Below, in pieces: positions 7,990 to 16,298 of a stretch of DNA of 64,000 nucleotides. Origin of the DNA: KBS50 sp042666615 (lineage in GTDB: Bacteria; Actinomycetota; Actinomycetes; Mycobacteriales; Micromonosporaceae). Position numbers and translations under genes: made by a program. The notes under the pieces were generated by a model that saw only the letters and a list, made by a program, of their open reading frames with translations, made no database searches and had not been told where the DNA came from. The DNA lies in assembly GCF_042666615.1 (NCBI RefSeq), contig NZ_JBHTDD010000013.1:62001-126000 (forward strand). The letters are read 5' to 3'. Numbering within the stretch: position 1 is the stretch's first letter; every line of letters begins with the position of its first letter.

Positions 7990-9524
7990 GCCACGTGACG
8001 ATCCTGCCCTCCGGGGTGTCCCCCGCCGACGTCGCCGCGGTGGCCCGCGCCGACGCGAAGGTGGTGCTCGATTCCGCGACCGTCGCCGCGATGGCGACCA
8101 GCAGATCCATCGTGGACACCATCGAACGGGACGGCCGGCCCGTGTACGGGGTCTCCACCGGCTTCGGCGCGCTGGCCAACACCTTCATCGCACCCGAACG
8201 CCGGGCCGAGTTGCAGCATGCGCTGATCCGTTCGCACGCCGCCGGCGTGGGCGCCCCCATGCCGCGCGAGGTGGTGCGCGCGATGATGGTGCTGCGCGTA
8301 CGGTCGCTGGCTCGTGGCCATTCCGGCGTGCGGCCCATGGTCGTCCAGGCGCTTGTCGATCTGCTCAACGCCGGCATCACGCCGTGGGTGCCCGAGCATG
8401 GCTCGCTGGGCGCCTCCGGCGATCTGGCGCCGCTGGCGCACTGTGCCCTGGTGCTGATGGGCGAAGGCTGGGTGCTTGACGACTCGGGCGAGCGGGCGGA
8501 CGCCGCGCCGGTGCTCGCCGCGGCCGGGCTGCGACCGGTCGAACTGGCCGCCAAGGAAGGGCTGGCCCTGATCAACGGCACCGACGGGATGCTCGGCATG
8601 CTGCTGCTGGCGATCGCCGACGCCGGTCATCTACTCACCATGGCGGACGTGACGGCGGCGCTGGCGATCGAGGCGATGCTCGGCTCGGAGCGGCCGTTCC
8701 TGCCGGAACTGCACGCCATCCGCCCCCATCCCGGCCAGGCGGTGTCGGCCTCGAACATCCACCGGCTGCTACAGGGCTCGGCCATCATGGACTCGCACCG
8801 CGACGACCTGGCGCACGCGGTGCAGGACGCGTACTCGATGCGGTGCGCCCCGCAGGTGGCCGGGGCGGCCCGGGACACGCTGGCCTTCGCGGACGCCGTC
8901 GCCGGCCGGGAACTGCTGTCGGTGGTGGACAACCCGGTGGTGCTGCCCGATGGCCGGGTCGAGTCCACCGGCAACTTTCACGGCGCGCCGCTCGGGTTCG
9001 TCGCCGACTATCTCGCGATCGCCCTGTCCGAGGTGGGTGCGATCTCGGAGCGCCGGGTGGACCGGCTGCTGGACGTGACCCGGTCGCGGGAGCTGCCCGC
9101 CTTCCTCACCCCGGATCCGGGCGTGAACTCCGGCCTCATGATCGCCCAGTACACGGCGGCCGGCATCGTGGCGGAGAACCGCCGGCTCGCCGCGCCGGCC
9201 TCGGTGGACTCGTTGCCGACCAGCGGCATGCAGGAGGACCACGTGTCGATGGGCTGGGCCGCGACGAAGAAACTGCGCACCGTCCTGGACAACGTGACCA
9301 GCCTGCTCGCTGTCGAGCTGCTGGCCGCCGTACGCGGGTTGCAGTTGCGGCATCCGCTGCGGCCGTCTCCGGCGGGACGGGCCGCCTGTGCCGCGGTGGC
9401 CGGCTTCGTCGGCGAGCCCGGCCCGGACGTCTTCCTGGCTCCTGCCATGGAGGCCGCGCGCGCCGTGGTCGCCGGCCCTGACCTACGCGCCGCCATCGAA
9501 CGCGACACCGGCCCGTTGACCTGA
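7986..9524 (+). CDS. hutH: Histidine ammonia-lyase
   Basis: 512 residues from ATG at 7986, overlapping the hutI stop. It deaminates L-histidine to urocanate, the first step of the pathway encoded here. The Ala143-Ser144-Gly145 triad in GSLGASGDLAPLAH cyclises to the MIO cofactor. Other family blocks are VYGVSTGFG near residue 53, NGTDGML and MQEDHVSMGW. Length and motif position match characterised HutH proteins. It is the last gene of the operon. Confidence 0.97.
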   Translation: MSHVTILPSGVSPADVAAVARADAKVVLDSATVAAMATSRSIVDTIERDGRPVYGVSTGFGALANTFIAPERRAELQHALIRSHAAGVGAPMPREVVRAMMVLRVRSLARGHSGVRPMVVQALVDLLNAGITPWVPEHGSLGASGDLAPLAHCALVLMGEGWVLDDSGERADAAPVLAAAGLRPVELAAKEGLALINGTDGMLGMLLLAIADAGHLLTMADVTAALAIEAMLGSERPFLPELHAIRPHPGQAVSASNIHRLLQGSAIMDSHRDDLAHAVQDAYSMRCAPQVAGAARDTLAFADAVAGRELLSVVDNPVVLPDGRVESTGNFHGAPLGFVADYLAIALSEVGAISERRVDRLLDVTRSRELPAFLTPDPGVNSGLMIAQYTAAGIVAENRRLAAPASVDSLPTSGMQEDHVSMGWAATKKLRTVLDNVTSLLAVELLAAVRGLQLRHPLRPSPAGRAACAAVAGFVGEPGPDVFLAPAMEAARAVVAGPDLRAAIERDTGPLT

Positions 9525-9535
9525 CCCGTCCTCCC

Positions 9536-9620
9536 CCTCTCGCGATCTTGAAGTTTGGGCTGCGACAAAGGGCTTATAAGCCGCGAAATACCAACCCCAA
9601 CTGCAAGATCGCTGGAGAGG
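9536..9620. repeat. Long imperfect inverted repeat between hutH and rdgB
   Basis: Outer arms GCGATCTTG (9542-9550) and CAAGATCGC (9604-9612) are perfect, and flanks CCTCTC/GAGAGG extend them. Inner arms match 7 of 9, and the centre GGCTTATAAGCC (9571-9582) is a perfect palindrome. It separates the 3' ends of two convergent genes, so it may end transcription from both sides. The motif resembles a repeated intergenic element of Micromonospora and Salinispora (recollection, not searched). Confidence 0.6.
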
Positions 9621-9648
9621 GACGGCGGGTCCCGGGGGGTCTGGGGGG

Positions 9649-10269
9649 TCAGGAGGGGAGGGTTGGGAGTTCCTTAGCGAGCACCTTGGCCAGGGCGCGC
9701 AGCGCGATGCCGCGGTGGCTGACCCGATCCTTCTCCTCCGGCGACAGCTCGGCGTTGGTGCTGGAGGTGCCGTCACCCACGAAGATCGGGTCGTAGCCGA
9801 ACCCACCGGCGCCACGCGGTGAGCGGATCAACCGTCCGGGCTGCCGCCCGTCGACCAGATGCTCCCGACCGCTGGGCAGCACCAGCGCCGCCGCACACAC
9901 GAACGAGGCGCCGAGCTGCTCGTCCGGCACGTCCGCCAGCTGGGCGAGCACCAGCTGCAAATTGGCCCGGTCGTCACCGTGCCGACCCGACCACCGGGCG
10001 CTGAGCACGCCGGGCATGCCGTTCAGCGCGTCGACCGCCAACCCGGAGTCGTCGGCGATGGTGGGCAGCCCGGTGCGCCGGGCCCCCTCCCGCGCCTTGA
10101 GCAGCGCATTCTCGCCGAAGCTGAGGCCGGTCTCCGGGACGTCCGGATAATCCGGTACGTCGGTCAGGCTCGTCAGCTCGACCCGGCCCGCGCCCAGCGC
10201 GGCGTCCAGGATGCGCTGCAGTTCCACAAGTTTCTTGGCGTTCGTCGTGGCCAGCAGCACCTTGCTCAT
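9649..10269 (-). CDS. rdgB: XTP/dITP diphosphatase (Ham1/RdgB)
   Basis: 206 residues from ATG at 10269, which overlaps the rph stop (ATGA). It hydrolyses non-canonical purine triphosphates (XTP, dITP) to monophosphates and so cleans the nucleotide pool. Family motifs: LLATTNAKKLVEL at the N-terminus, SFGENALLKA, DDSGLAVDALNG and the C-terminal GFGYDPIF and SHRGIALRAL. An rph-rdgB pairing is common in actinobacteria (Rv1340-Rv1341 in M. tuberculosis). Confidence 0.95.
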   Translation of the reverse strand: MSKVLLATTNAKKLVELQRILDAALGAGRVELTSLTDVPDYPDVPETGLSFGENALLKAREGARRTGLPTIADDSGLAVDALNGMPGVLSARWSGRHGDDRANLQLVLAQLADVPDEQLGASFVCAAALVLPSGREHLVDGRQPGRLIRSPRGAGGFGYDPIFVGDGTSSTNAELSPEEKDRVSHRGIALRALAKVLAKELPTLPS

Positions 10270-10994
10270 GAGGCCAGCGCCTCCCGCTGCGCCGCGGCGA
10301 GGGTGGCGCAGCCGGCCACCGCGAGATCGAGCAGCTCGTCCAATCGGGCCCGGTCGAACACGCCGGACTCGCCGGTGCCCTGCACCTCCACGAAGTCGCC
10401 GGTCCCGGTGCACACCACGTTCATGTCCACCTCGGCGGTCACGTCCTCGGAGTAGCACAGGTCCAGCCGGGGTTCGTCGGCGACGACGCCGACGCTCACG
10501 GCGGCCACCGAGCGGTGCATCACCCGCTCCGGCTTGCCGGCCAGCGCCTTGCGGCCAGCCAGCCAGGTCACCGCGTCGTACAACGCCACGTAGGCTCCGG
10601 TGATGGCCGCCGTCCGGGTGCCGCCGTCGGCCTGCAGCACGTCACAGTCGAGCACCACCGAGTTCTCGCCGAGCGCCTTCAGGTCGACGCAGGCGCGCAG
10701 GCTCCGGCCGATCAGCCGGGAGATCTCGTGGGTCCGCCCACCGACCCGGCCCTTGATACTCTCCCGATCCGACCTGGTCGTGGTGGCGCGGGGCAGCATC
10801 GCGTACTCGGCGGTGACCCAGCCCAGCCCGGACCCCTTGCGCCAGCGGGGAACGCCCTCGGTGACGCTGGCCGTACAGAGCACCCGGGTATCGCCGAACT
10901 CGACGAGCACCGAGCCCTCCGGGTGCATGCTCCACGAGCGGGTCAGTCGCACCGGTCGGAGCTGGTCGGGCCCTCGCCCGTCTGGTCGCGCCAT
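10266..10994 (-). CDS. rph: Ribonuclease PH
   Basis: 242 residues from ATG at 10994. This phosphorolytic 3'-5' exoribonuclease trims tRNA precursors and other RNA 3' ends, as a hexamer. Typical segments are EGSVLVEFGDTRVLCTASV, GWVTAEYAMLPRAT, RTHEISRLIGRSLRA, LDCDVLQADGGTRTAAITG and the phosphate-site stretch near VEVQGTGE. It is translationally coupled to rdgB. Confidence 0.96.
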   Translation of the reverse strand: MARPDGRGPDQLRPVRLTRSWSMHPEGSVLVEFGDTRVLCTASVTEGVPRWRKGSGLGWVTAEYAMLPRATTTRSDRESIKGRVGGRTHEISRLIGRSLRACVDLKALGENSVVLDCDVLQADGGTRTAAITGAYVALYDAVTWLAGRKALAGKPERVMHRSVAAVSVGVVADEPRLDLCYSEDVTAEVDMNVVCTGTGDFVEVQGTGESGVFDRARLDELLDLAVAGCATLAAAQREALAS

Positions 10995-11043
10995 GGGGGC
11001 CAGCCTAGGTGTCGGCGCGGAGCGCCCACTCCCCACCCCTCGT

Positions 11044-11790
11044 TCAGATCTGGTAGCTGGCGCCCGGTCGGACGATCTCGATCGGCCCCGCGAAGGCGGT
11101 GGCCGCGGCGTCGAAGGTGATCGCCTCGCTGCCCCAGGCCGCCACCAGGTGGGTGAGCAGCAGTTGGCCCACCTCGGCCTTGGTGGCGATCTCGCCGGCC
11201 TCCCGGCCGGTGAGATGCAGATCCGGCGGGTTGTCGGCACCGTCGAGGTAGCTGGCCTCGCAGAGGAACAGGTCGACGCCCTCCGCCAGCCGCAGCAGCG
11301 CCTCGCACGGCGCGGTGTCCGCGGAGTAGCACAGGGCACGTCCATCGTGTTCCAGGCGCACGCCGTACGTCTCGACCGGGTGGTTCATCCGGTCGACGGT
11401 GACGGTGAACGGGCCGATCGGGAAGCTGCCGGGTTGCAGGCCATAGAACGTGTAGACGTCCTCCACGCCCCCCTCGTCCTGGCTGTAGGCAGCGGCGATC
11501 CGGTCCGGCGCGCCGGCCGGGGCATAGACCGGCAGGGCCGGCAACGAGCCGTCGGGGGCGTAGCGGCGGACGACGACGTAGTCGACGGCGTCGGAGATGT
11601 GGTCGAAGTGCAGGTGGGTGAGCAGGATGGCGTCCACGGCCGACAGCCCGGCATAGCGCTGCAGGGCCGACAGCGAGCCGGAACCGAAGTCGACCAGGAG
11701 CCGGAAGCCGTCGGCCTCCACCAGGTACGCCGAGCAGGCGGAGTCGGGTCCGGGAAAGCTTCCCGCGCACCCCAGGACGGTCAGTCTCAT
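11044..11790 (-). CDS. MBL-fold metallohydrolase, Rv1339-like (putative cAMP phosphodiesterase)
   Basis: 248 residues. The HxHxDH zinc motif is at His59-His61-Asp63-His64 (LLTHLHFDHIS); further likely ligands are in MNHPVETYG, YSADTAP and LLLTHL. The position next to rph and rdgB matches M. tuberculosis Rv1339, which has been reported to act as an atypical cAMP phosphodiesterase. By homology this protein may do the same; RNase Z-type or other phosphodiesterase activity is possible. No RNase Z exosite insertion was seen. The start is ATG at 11790. Confidence 0.85.
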   Translation of the reverse strand: MRLTVLGCAGSFPGPDSACSAYLVEADGFRLLVDFGSGSLSALQRYAGLSAVDAILLTHLHFDHISDAVDYVVVRRYAPDGSLPALPVYAPAGAPDRIAAAYSQDEGGVEDVYTFYGLQPGSFPIGPFTVTVDRMNHPVETYGVRLEHDGRALCYSADTAPCEALLRLAEGVDLFLCEASYLDGADNPPDLHLTGREAGEIATKAEVGQLLLTHLVAAWGSEAITFDAAATAFAGPIEIVRPGASYQI

Positions 11791-11932
11791 CCGGCTATCC
11801 TGCGATTACTGTCGGTTATCTCCTCGCCGTGACCAGTCAGCACGGTGAAGGTCGGCGACGAGTCGGTCACGAGGCGCAGCCTACGCCGGAAGGGACCGGC
11901 GCAAGAACGATCCGACAACAGATGTCATCAAC

Positions 11933-12430
11933 GTGACACCCTTCCGATCCAGGTTCCGCCGTTACGCCCCGTTACCGCCACCCGTTGCACAGGGTGTGAT
12001 CGCCGAGCCACGACCCGCACCGGTCGCTCCTCCCGAGGACCGACCCCGGACGGAGCGACCGGACGACCGGGTGCCCGCCGTCCGGGGATTGACGATCCCA
12101 CCGCCGCCGCTGCCTGGATCACAGTGCCCGTTCCCGGTACGACGAACCGACCCGCTCGGCGCCAGCGACCGGATGCTGTGGCTGTGCGTCTGGGCGACAA
12201 TCCTCGGGCTGATCGGCAGTGGTTCGGCGCTGCGGGGCGTGCTGGTGATCCTGGCGGGAGCGGCTCCCGGGTGGTATCAACCGACCCTGGCCGCCGTCGG
12301 CCTCCTCGGCGTCGGGCTGACCGTGGCGGCGTTCGCGGTGGTTCGCCGGGATCGCCTGCCGTGGCTGCTGCTCGGCCTCGCCACGGTGCCATTGCTGGTA
12401 AACGTCGGACTGACGGTCACCGCGCTGTGA
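11933..12430 (+). CDS. Small membrane protein with Pro-rich N-terminus
   Basis: 165 residues from GTG at 11933. A basic and proline-rich cytoplasmic stretch of about 75 residues is followed by three hydrophobic segments (MLWLCVWATILGLIGS; VLVILAGAA...TLAAVGLLGVGLTVAAFAVV; LLLGLATVPLLVNVGL). I do not recognise a family beyond general actinobacterial DUF-type membrane proteins. No good ribosome-binding site precedes the start, so the N-terminus is uncertain. With lysE it occupies the interval where related genomes carry the rhomboid and murI genes. Confidence 0.6.
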   Translation: MTPFRSRFRRYAPLPPPVAQGVIAEPRPAPVAPPEDRPRTERPDDRVPAVRGLTIPPPPLPGSQCPFPVRRTDPLGASDRMLWLCVWATILGLIGSGSALRGVLVILAGAAPGWYQPTLAAVGLLGVGLTVAAFAVVRRDRLPWLLLGLATVPLLVNVGLTVTAL

Positions 12431-12459
12431 CCTTGCGCACCCGGGGTTAGGGTCGAGAG

Positions 12460-13089
12460 ATGACGTGGACCGCGTACGGCACCTTCCTCGCCTTCGCCGT
12501 CCTGCTGATCCTGATACCCGGCCCTGACTTCGCGGTCGTCACCAAGAACACCCTCGCCGCCGGACGGGGCCGAGGGCTCTGGTGCTCGGTCGGCGTCGCC
12601 ACCTCGAACGCGGTGCAGGGCGGCGCGGCAGCCGCCGGCCTCGGCGCGGTGATCATGCGCTCGCAGCCGCTGTTCGAGGCGATCCGCTGGGCCGGCGTCG
12701 CCTACCTGACCTTCCTCGGTGTGCAGGCCATCCGGTCGGCCCGAGCCGGCCGGTACCCATCGCCACCGGAGCCCGGTGAGCAAGACGTACCCGGCCAGGC
12801 GATGGCGGGATGGCGGCAGGGCTTCCTGTCCAACATCACCAACCCGAAGGTGCTGGCCTTCTACCTGGCCGTGCTGCCGCAGTTCGTCGGGCACTCCGCG
12901 CCGATCCCGGTGCTGCTGGCCTTCGCGCTCAGCCATGCCGTGCTGTCCCTGGTGTACCTGTTCGTGCTGGTCGGTGCGATGCACCGGGCCCGTCGGGCGC
13001 TGGCCCGGCGCCGGGTCCGCCGCGCCCTGGACGCCGCCACCGGGACGGCGCTACTCGGCTTCGGCGCGAAGCTCGCCACCGACCGCTGA
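12460..13089 (+). CDS. LysE/RhtB-family amino-acid exporter
   Basis: 209 residues with about six hydrophobic helices. The N-terminal signature FAVLLILIPGPDFAVVTKNTL and the central block GFLSNITNPKVLAFYLAVLPQF are typical of the LysE/RhtB/RhtC family of inner-membrane exporters for amino acids and derivatives. The substrate cannot be assigned. It is monocistronic or follows the small membrane protein 29 bp upstream, and ends at a strong terminator. Confidence 0.88.
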   Translation: MTWTAYGTFLAFAVLLILIPGPDFAVVTKNTLAAGRGRGLWCSVGVATSNAVQGGAAAAGLGAVIMRSQPLFEAIRWAGVAYLTFLGVQAIRSARAGRYPSPPEPGEQDVPGQAMAGWRQGFLSNITNPKVLAFYLAVLPQFVGHSAPIPVLLAFALSHAVLSLVYLFVLVGAMHRARRALARRRVRRALDAATGTALLGFGAKLATDR

Positions 13090-13091
13090 AC

Positions 13092-13129
13092 GCGAGGAAG
13101 GACCCCCTTGTGCGGGGGTCCTTCCTCGC
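13092..13129. terminator. Perfect 16-bp hairpin, bidirectional terminator
   Basis: Arms 13092-13107 and 13114-13129 pair perfectly around a 6-nt loop. It lies 2 nt after the lysE stop and 1 nt beyond the end of convergent cysM, so it can stop both transcripts. There is no U-tract, as is usual in this high-GC group. Confidence 0.85.
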
Positions 13130-13130
13130 A

Positions 13131-14096
13131 TCAGGCCCAGAGCTGACCCTCCAGGGCGTCCTCGGCATCGGCGAGACTGCCGCCGTAAGCGCCGGTCGAC
13201 AGGTACTTCCAGCCACCGTCGCAGACGACGAAAGCCACGTCGGCCCGCCGCCGGTCGCGAACCGCCTGATGGGCCACCGCGAGCGCCGCGTGCAGGATCG
13301 CTCCGGTCGAGAATCCGGCGAAGATGCCCTCCACCTCGACGAGCTGGCGGGTACGCAGCACGGCGTCCCGGGTGCCGACGGAGAACCGCCGGGTCAACAC
13401 GTCCGGGTCGTACAATTCCGGGACGTATCCCTCGTCGATGTTACGCAGGCCGTACACCAGTTCGCCGTATCGCGGTTCGGCGGCGATGATCTCGATCCCC
13501 TCGACCTTCTCGCGCAGGTACCGCCCGGTACCCATCAACGTTCCGGTGGTGCCCAGTCCGGCGACGAAGTGCGTGATGGTCGGCAGGTCCTGCACCAGCT
13601 CCGGCCCGGTGGTCTCGTAGTGCGCCCGGGCGTTCGCCTCGTTGCCGTACTGGAAGAGCATTACCCAGTCAGGGTGCTCGGCGGCGATCTGCTTCGCGGT
13701 GGCGACCGCCTGGTTGGAGCCGCCGGCCGCCGGCGAGAATATGATCTCCGCGCCGTACATGCGGAGCAGTTGAACCCGCTCGGTGGAGACGTTCTCCGGC
13801 ATCACACACACCAGCCGGTAGCCGCGCAGCTTGGCCACCATGGCAAGCGAGATGCCGGTGTTTCCGCTTGTCGGTTCCAGGATGGTGGCGCCCGGACGGA
13901 GTCGCCCGGCCCGCTCGGCCTCGCGGACCATGAACAGGGCCGGCCGGTCCTTCACGCTGCCGGTGGGGTTGCGGTCCTCGAGTTTGGCCCACAGCCGCAC
14001 CGGCGGAGCGCCGGGCTCCACCGGTGGCGACAGCCGCGGCAGCCCGACGAGCGGGGTGCCGCCGCACGCGTCCAGGAGACTGTCGTACCTGGCCAT
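13131..14096 (-). CDS. cysM: Cysteine synthase CysM (O-phosphoserine/CysO-dependent type)
   Basis: 321 residues. This PLP enzyme makes cysteine. Lys49 in NPTGSVKDRPA carries PLP, SGNTG binds the substrate carboxylate, and GLGTTGTLMGTG binds the phosphate. The adjacent cysO and mec genes mark it as the orthologue of mycobacterial CysM (Rv1336), which uses O-phosphoserine and sulfur from the CysO thiocarboxylate rather than sulfide with O-acetylserine. The gene starts with ATG, 9 nt after the cysO stop. Confidence 0.94.
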   Translation of the reverse strand: MARYDSLLDACGGTPLVGLPRLSPPVEPGAPPVRLWAKLEDRNPTGSVKDRPALFMVREAERAGRLRPGATILEPTSGNTGISLAMVAKLRGYRLVCVMPENVSTERVQLLRMYGAEIIFSPAAGGSNQAVATAKQIAAEHPDWVMLFQYGNEANARAHYETTGPELVQDLPTITHFVAGLGTTGTLMGTGRYLREKVEGIEIIAAEPRYGELVYGLRNIDEGYVPELYDPDVLTRRFSVGTRDAVLRTRQLVEVEGIFAGFSTGAILHAALAVAHQAVRDRRRADVAFVVCDGGWKYLSTGAYGGSLADAEDALEGQLWA

Positions 14097-14105
14097 GGCG
14101 GTGGC

Positions 14106-14510
14106 TCAGCCGAGGGCGTCGTGACGATCGGCGGCGCGGTGCCCGACGATCGCCGCTGCCGCGGCGCGGTGCTGGACGATCGCCGCTGCCGCGGCGCGGT
14201 GCTGGACGATCGCCGCTGCCGCGGCGAAGCCGAACGCGCCACCCGCGACGGCCGGCAGGATCGTGACGGTGTCGCCGTCCTTCACCGGGGCGTCGAGGGC
14301 GCCGAGGAAACGGACATCCTCGTCGTTGACGTACACGTTGACGAACCGGTGCAGCGTTCCCGACTCGGTGACCAGCCGGCCGCGCAAGCCGGAGTGGTTG
14401 TTGTCGAGGTCGGTAAGCAGTTCGCCAAGGGTGTTGCCGGCACCCTCGACGATCTTGGCGCCGCCCGTGTGGCTGCGCAGGATGGTGGGAATGCGAACTT
14501 CGATGGCCAT
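14106..14510 (-). CDS. cysO: Sulfur-carrier protein CysO with repeat-built C-terminal extension
   Basis: 134 residues from ATG at 14510. Residues 1-91 form a complete MoaD/ThiS-like ubiquitin fold ending TILPAVAGG, where mycobacterial CysO stops and where the sulfur thiocarboxylate forms. Here the frame continues for 43 residues (AFGF, three Ala-rich decapeptides, then AADRHDALG). The di-glycine is therefore internal, and the protein would need trimming to Gly91 before adenylation and sulfur loading. The neighbouring Mec protease is the obvious candidate, because JAMM enzymes are known to mature tailed MoaD-like proteins. The tail arose by expansion of a 30-bp repeat. Confidence 0.9.
   Translation of the reverse strand: MAIEVRIPTILRSHTGGAKIVEGAGNTLGELLTDLDNNHSGLRGRLVTESGTLHRFVNVYVNDEDVRFLGALDAPVKDGDTVTILPAVAGGAFGFAAAAAIVQHRAAAAAIVQHRAAAAAIVGHRAADRHDALG
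14131..14227. repeat. 30-bp tandem repeat, three full copies plus a partial one, in cysO
   Basis: Copies lie at 14131-14160, 14161-14190 and 14191-14220, with a partial copy at 14221-14227. Copies 2 and 3 are identical; copy 1 differs at two adjacent bases. Each encodes AAAAAIVQHR or AAAAAIVGHR on the minus strand. The unit length is a multiple of three, so copy-number changes keep the frame. Confidence 0.95.
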
Positions 14511-14574
14511 GCTGGGAGGCTCCTGTCGATACGACGGTGTGGGTTGACTGATGATGCTGGGCGCGGAACGAAAG

Positions 14575-15063
14575 TCAGCGGCCCGAACACTCGTAGTCGA
14601 CCGTCGCGGGGCTCTGCCCGAACATGTAGGACTGGACCGCGTGCGGGTCCACCGCGGCATCCCGGATCTGGACCGGCTCCTCGGTCACCTGCCCGTCGAC
14701 GATCCGGTAGGACCGGATCTCCTCCGTCTGCGGCTCGCGGGTGGAGACGAGCAGGTAGTGCGCGTTGGGCTCGCCGGCGAACGAGATGTCCGTACGCGAC
14801 GGGTACGCCTCGGTGGCGGTGTGCGAGTGGTAGATGACCACAGGCTCCTCGTCGTTGTCGTCCATTTCGCGCCAGACGCGCAGCTGCTCCATCGAGTCGA
14901 ACTCATAGAAGGTCATGGAGCGGGCCGCGTTGTCCATCGGGATGTGCCGGCTCGGCATGTCGCTGCCAACAGGCCCCGCGACGACACCGCACGCCTCGTC
15001 CGGGTGGTCCCGGCGGGCGTGCGCCACGATCGCGTCGACGATCGAGCGGTCGATGCTCAGCAC
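14575..15063 (-). CDS. mec: Mec+ JAMM metalloprotease acting on CysO
   Basis: 162 residues. The JAMM zinc motif is complete: Glu23 (DEACG), His79-Ser80-His81, Ser89 and Asp92 in YHSHTATEAYPSRTD. In M. tuberculosis Mec releases cysteine from the CysO-Cys adduct, regenerating carrier protein. Here it may also trim the CysO tail. The stop lies 64 nt upstream of cysO, in the same direction. Confidence 0.92.
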   Translation of the reverse strand: MLSIDRSIVDAIVAHARRDHPDEACGVVAGPVGSDMPSRHIPMDNAARSMTFYEFDSMEQLRVWREMDDNDEEPVVIYHSHTATEAYPSRTDISFAGEPNAHYLLVSTREPQTEEIRSYRIVDGQVTEEPVQIRDAAVDPHAVQSYMFGQSPATVDYECSGR

Positions 15064-15243
15064 GGGACGAGCCTACCGCGTACCGCCGCCGGCCGCTTCC
15101 ACCGCGTGGCGCCCGTCACGCCTGACGGTGACGGGAGGCACACGGCATCGCGACCGCACGACGCCGGCCACGGTGCGGACGGCTTCGCCCGGCCCACCGC
15201 CGGGTACGCGGCGAGCTGACCAGCCGGCCAGTGCCGATGGTGG

Positions 15244-15738
15244 TCAATCGATCAGGGCGTTGAGCAGTGATTCCTGCAGGTAGCCCAGGTACGCGTAGAC
15301 GGAGAGCTGGAAGACCCGGGAGGACTTCGGGTCGGTGAGAATCGCCCGGTCGAGTTCCTCCCCGATGTCGGTGCCGTCGGCGATCTCGAGCCGCACCCCC
15401 ATCGCCAGTCGGGCGTCGTTCAGCGCCCGCAGCCAGGCCTCGGCCGCCTCGGCATCCAGCCGGACCTCGCCATCGAAGTCGTCCGGCAGGGCGGCGAGGA
15501 TCGCGCCCGCCTGGTCGATCTTGCTGGTCTTGAGGTCACCCTCCGTGTACCGCCGGAACTCGGCGGTGTCGTCCGGGTTGTCGGGATAGGCGTCCGGAAA
15601 CAGCCGGCCGACAACGGGATCGGTGTGATCGAAGCCGTCGGTCAGCAGACCGACCACCTCGCCAGCCACTCGGCGCAGAACCTTGACCTCGTCCGGGGCG
15701 AACGTGGCCACGCAGTGCGCCCCCTGGCGCTGGAACAT
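15244..15738 (-). CDS. DUF2017 protein
   Basis: 164 residues from ATG at 15738; an in-frame GTG at 15765 is an alternative. The family matches the gene that follows clpS in actinobacteria (Rv1332). The sequence is soluble and acidic, with FAPDEVKVLRRVAGEVVGLL and a C-terminal VYAYLGYLQESLLNALI block typical of the family. The function is unknown; the conserved link to clpS suggests a role near regulated proteolysis. The 180 bp to mec hold no gene, only an 8-bp dyad (15112-15135). Confidence 0.8.
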   Translation of the reverse strand: MFQRQGAHCVATFAPDEVKVLRRVAGEVVGLLTDGFDHTDPVVGRLFPDAYPDNPDDTAEFRRYTEGDLKTSKIDQAGAILAALPDDFDGEVRLDAEAAEAWLRALNDARLAMGVRLEIADGTDIGEELDRAILTDPKSSRVFQLSVYAYLGYLQESLLNALID

Positions 15739-15915
15739 GCTCACGGCTTTACCTTTGCGCGCCACGGCGGGGCTGGCAAACCTGGCCCGCCGACGACCGG
15801 TCCTGACGGCGGCGACGCGACACCGCCACGGACACCCACGACACTGGGCGTCCGGCTGACCGCCGGCGACACCGGCACCCGGGAGCCGGCGCCGACACCG
15901 GCCACATCGGCGCGG

Positions 15916-16215
15916 TCAGCCGCGGTCGACGGTCGCCCAGAGACCGTAGGCGTGCAGTTGGGACGCGTCGGATTCCATCCGCTCCCGGGCCCCGCTGGAC
16001 ACCACAGCCCGACCCTTGTGGTGAACGTCCAGCATCAGCTTCTCGGCCTTCTCCTGGCTGTAGCCGAACAGCTTCTGGAAGACCCACGTCACGTAGGACA
16101 TCAGGTTGACCGGATCGTCCCAGACGATCGTCACCCACGGCCGGTCGGAGACCGGCACCTCGTCGGTGTCCGGCGTCTCGACCGGAACGACCTGTGGAGC
16201 CGCCATGCCTCCCAT
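15916..16215 (-). CDS. clpS: ClpS adaptor for N-end-rule proteolysis
   Basis: 99 residues from ATG at 16215; ATG at 16206 is equally possible. ClpS delivers proteins with N-degrons to ClpC/ClpP. The core WVTIVWDDPVNLMSYVTWVFQKLFGYS contains the conserved D-[DN]-P-V-N segment that lines the N-degron pocket; the later LDVHHKGRAVV block is typical. Lead gene of the clpS-DUF2017 pair. Confidence 0.93.
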   Translation of the reverse strand: MGGMAAPQVVPVETPDTDEVPVSDRPWVTIVWDDPVNLMSYVTWVFQKLFGYSQEKAEKLMLDVHHKGRAVVSSGARERMESDASQLHAYGLWATVDRG

Positions 16216-16298
16216 GGTGCCATCGGATCCGAGCGACTGACGCACCGGTTCGCCACGCGGCGGGCCGGCGCCGGCATGCCGCCGTGAAACCGGCACGA

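Noticed and set aside
15064..15243. Possible small gene between mec and the DUF2017 gene
   Set aside because: No frame with a ribosome-binding site or recognisable protein; only an 8-bp dyad is present.
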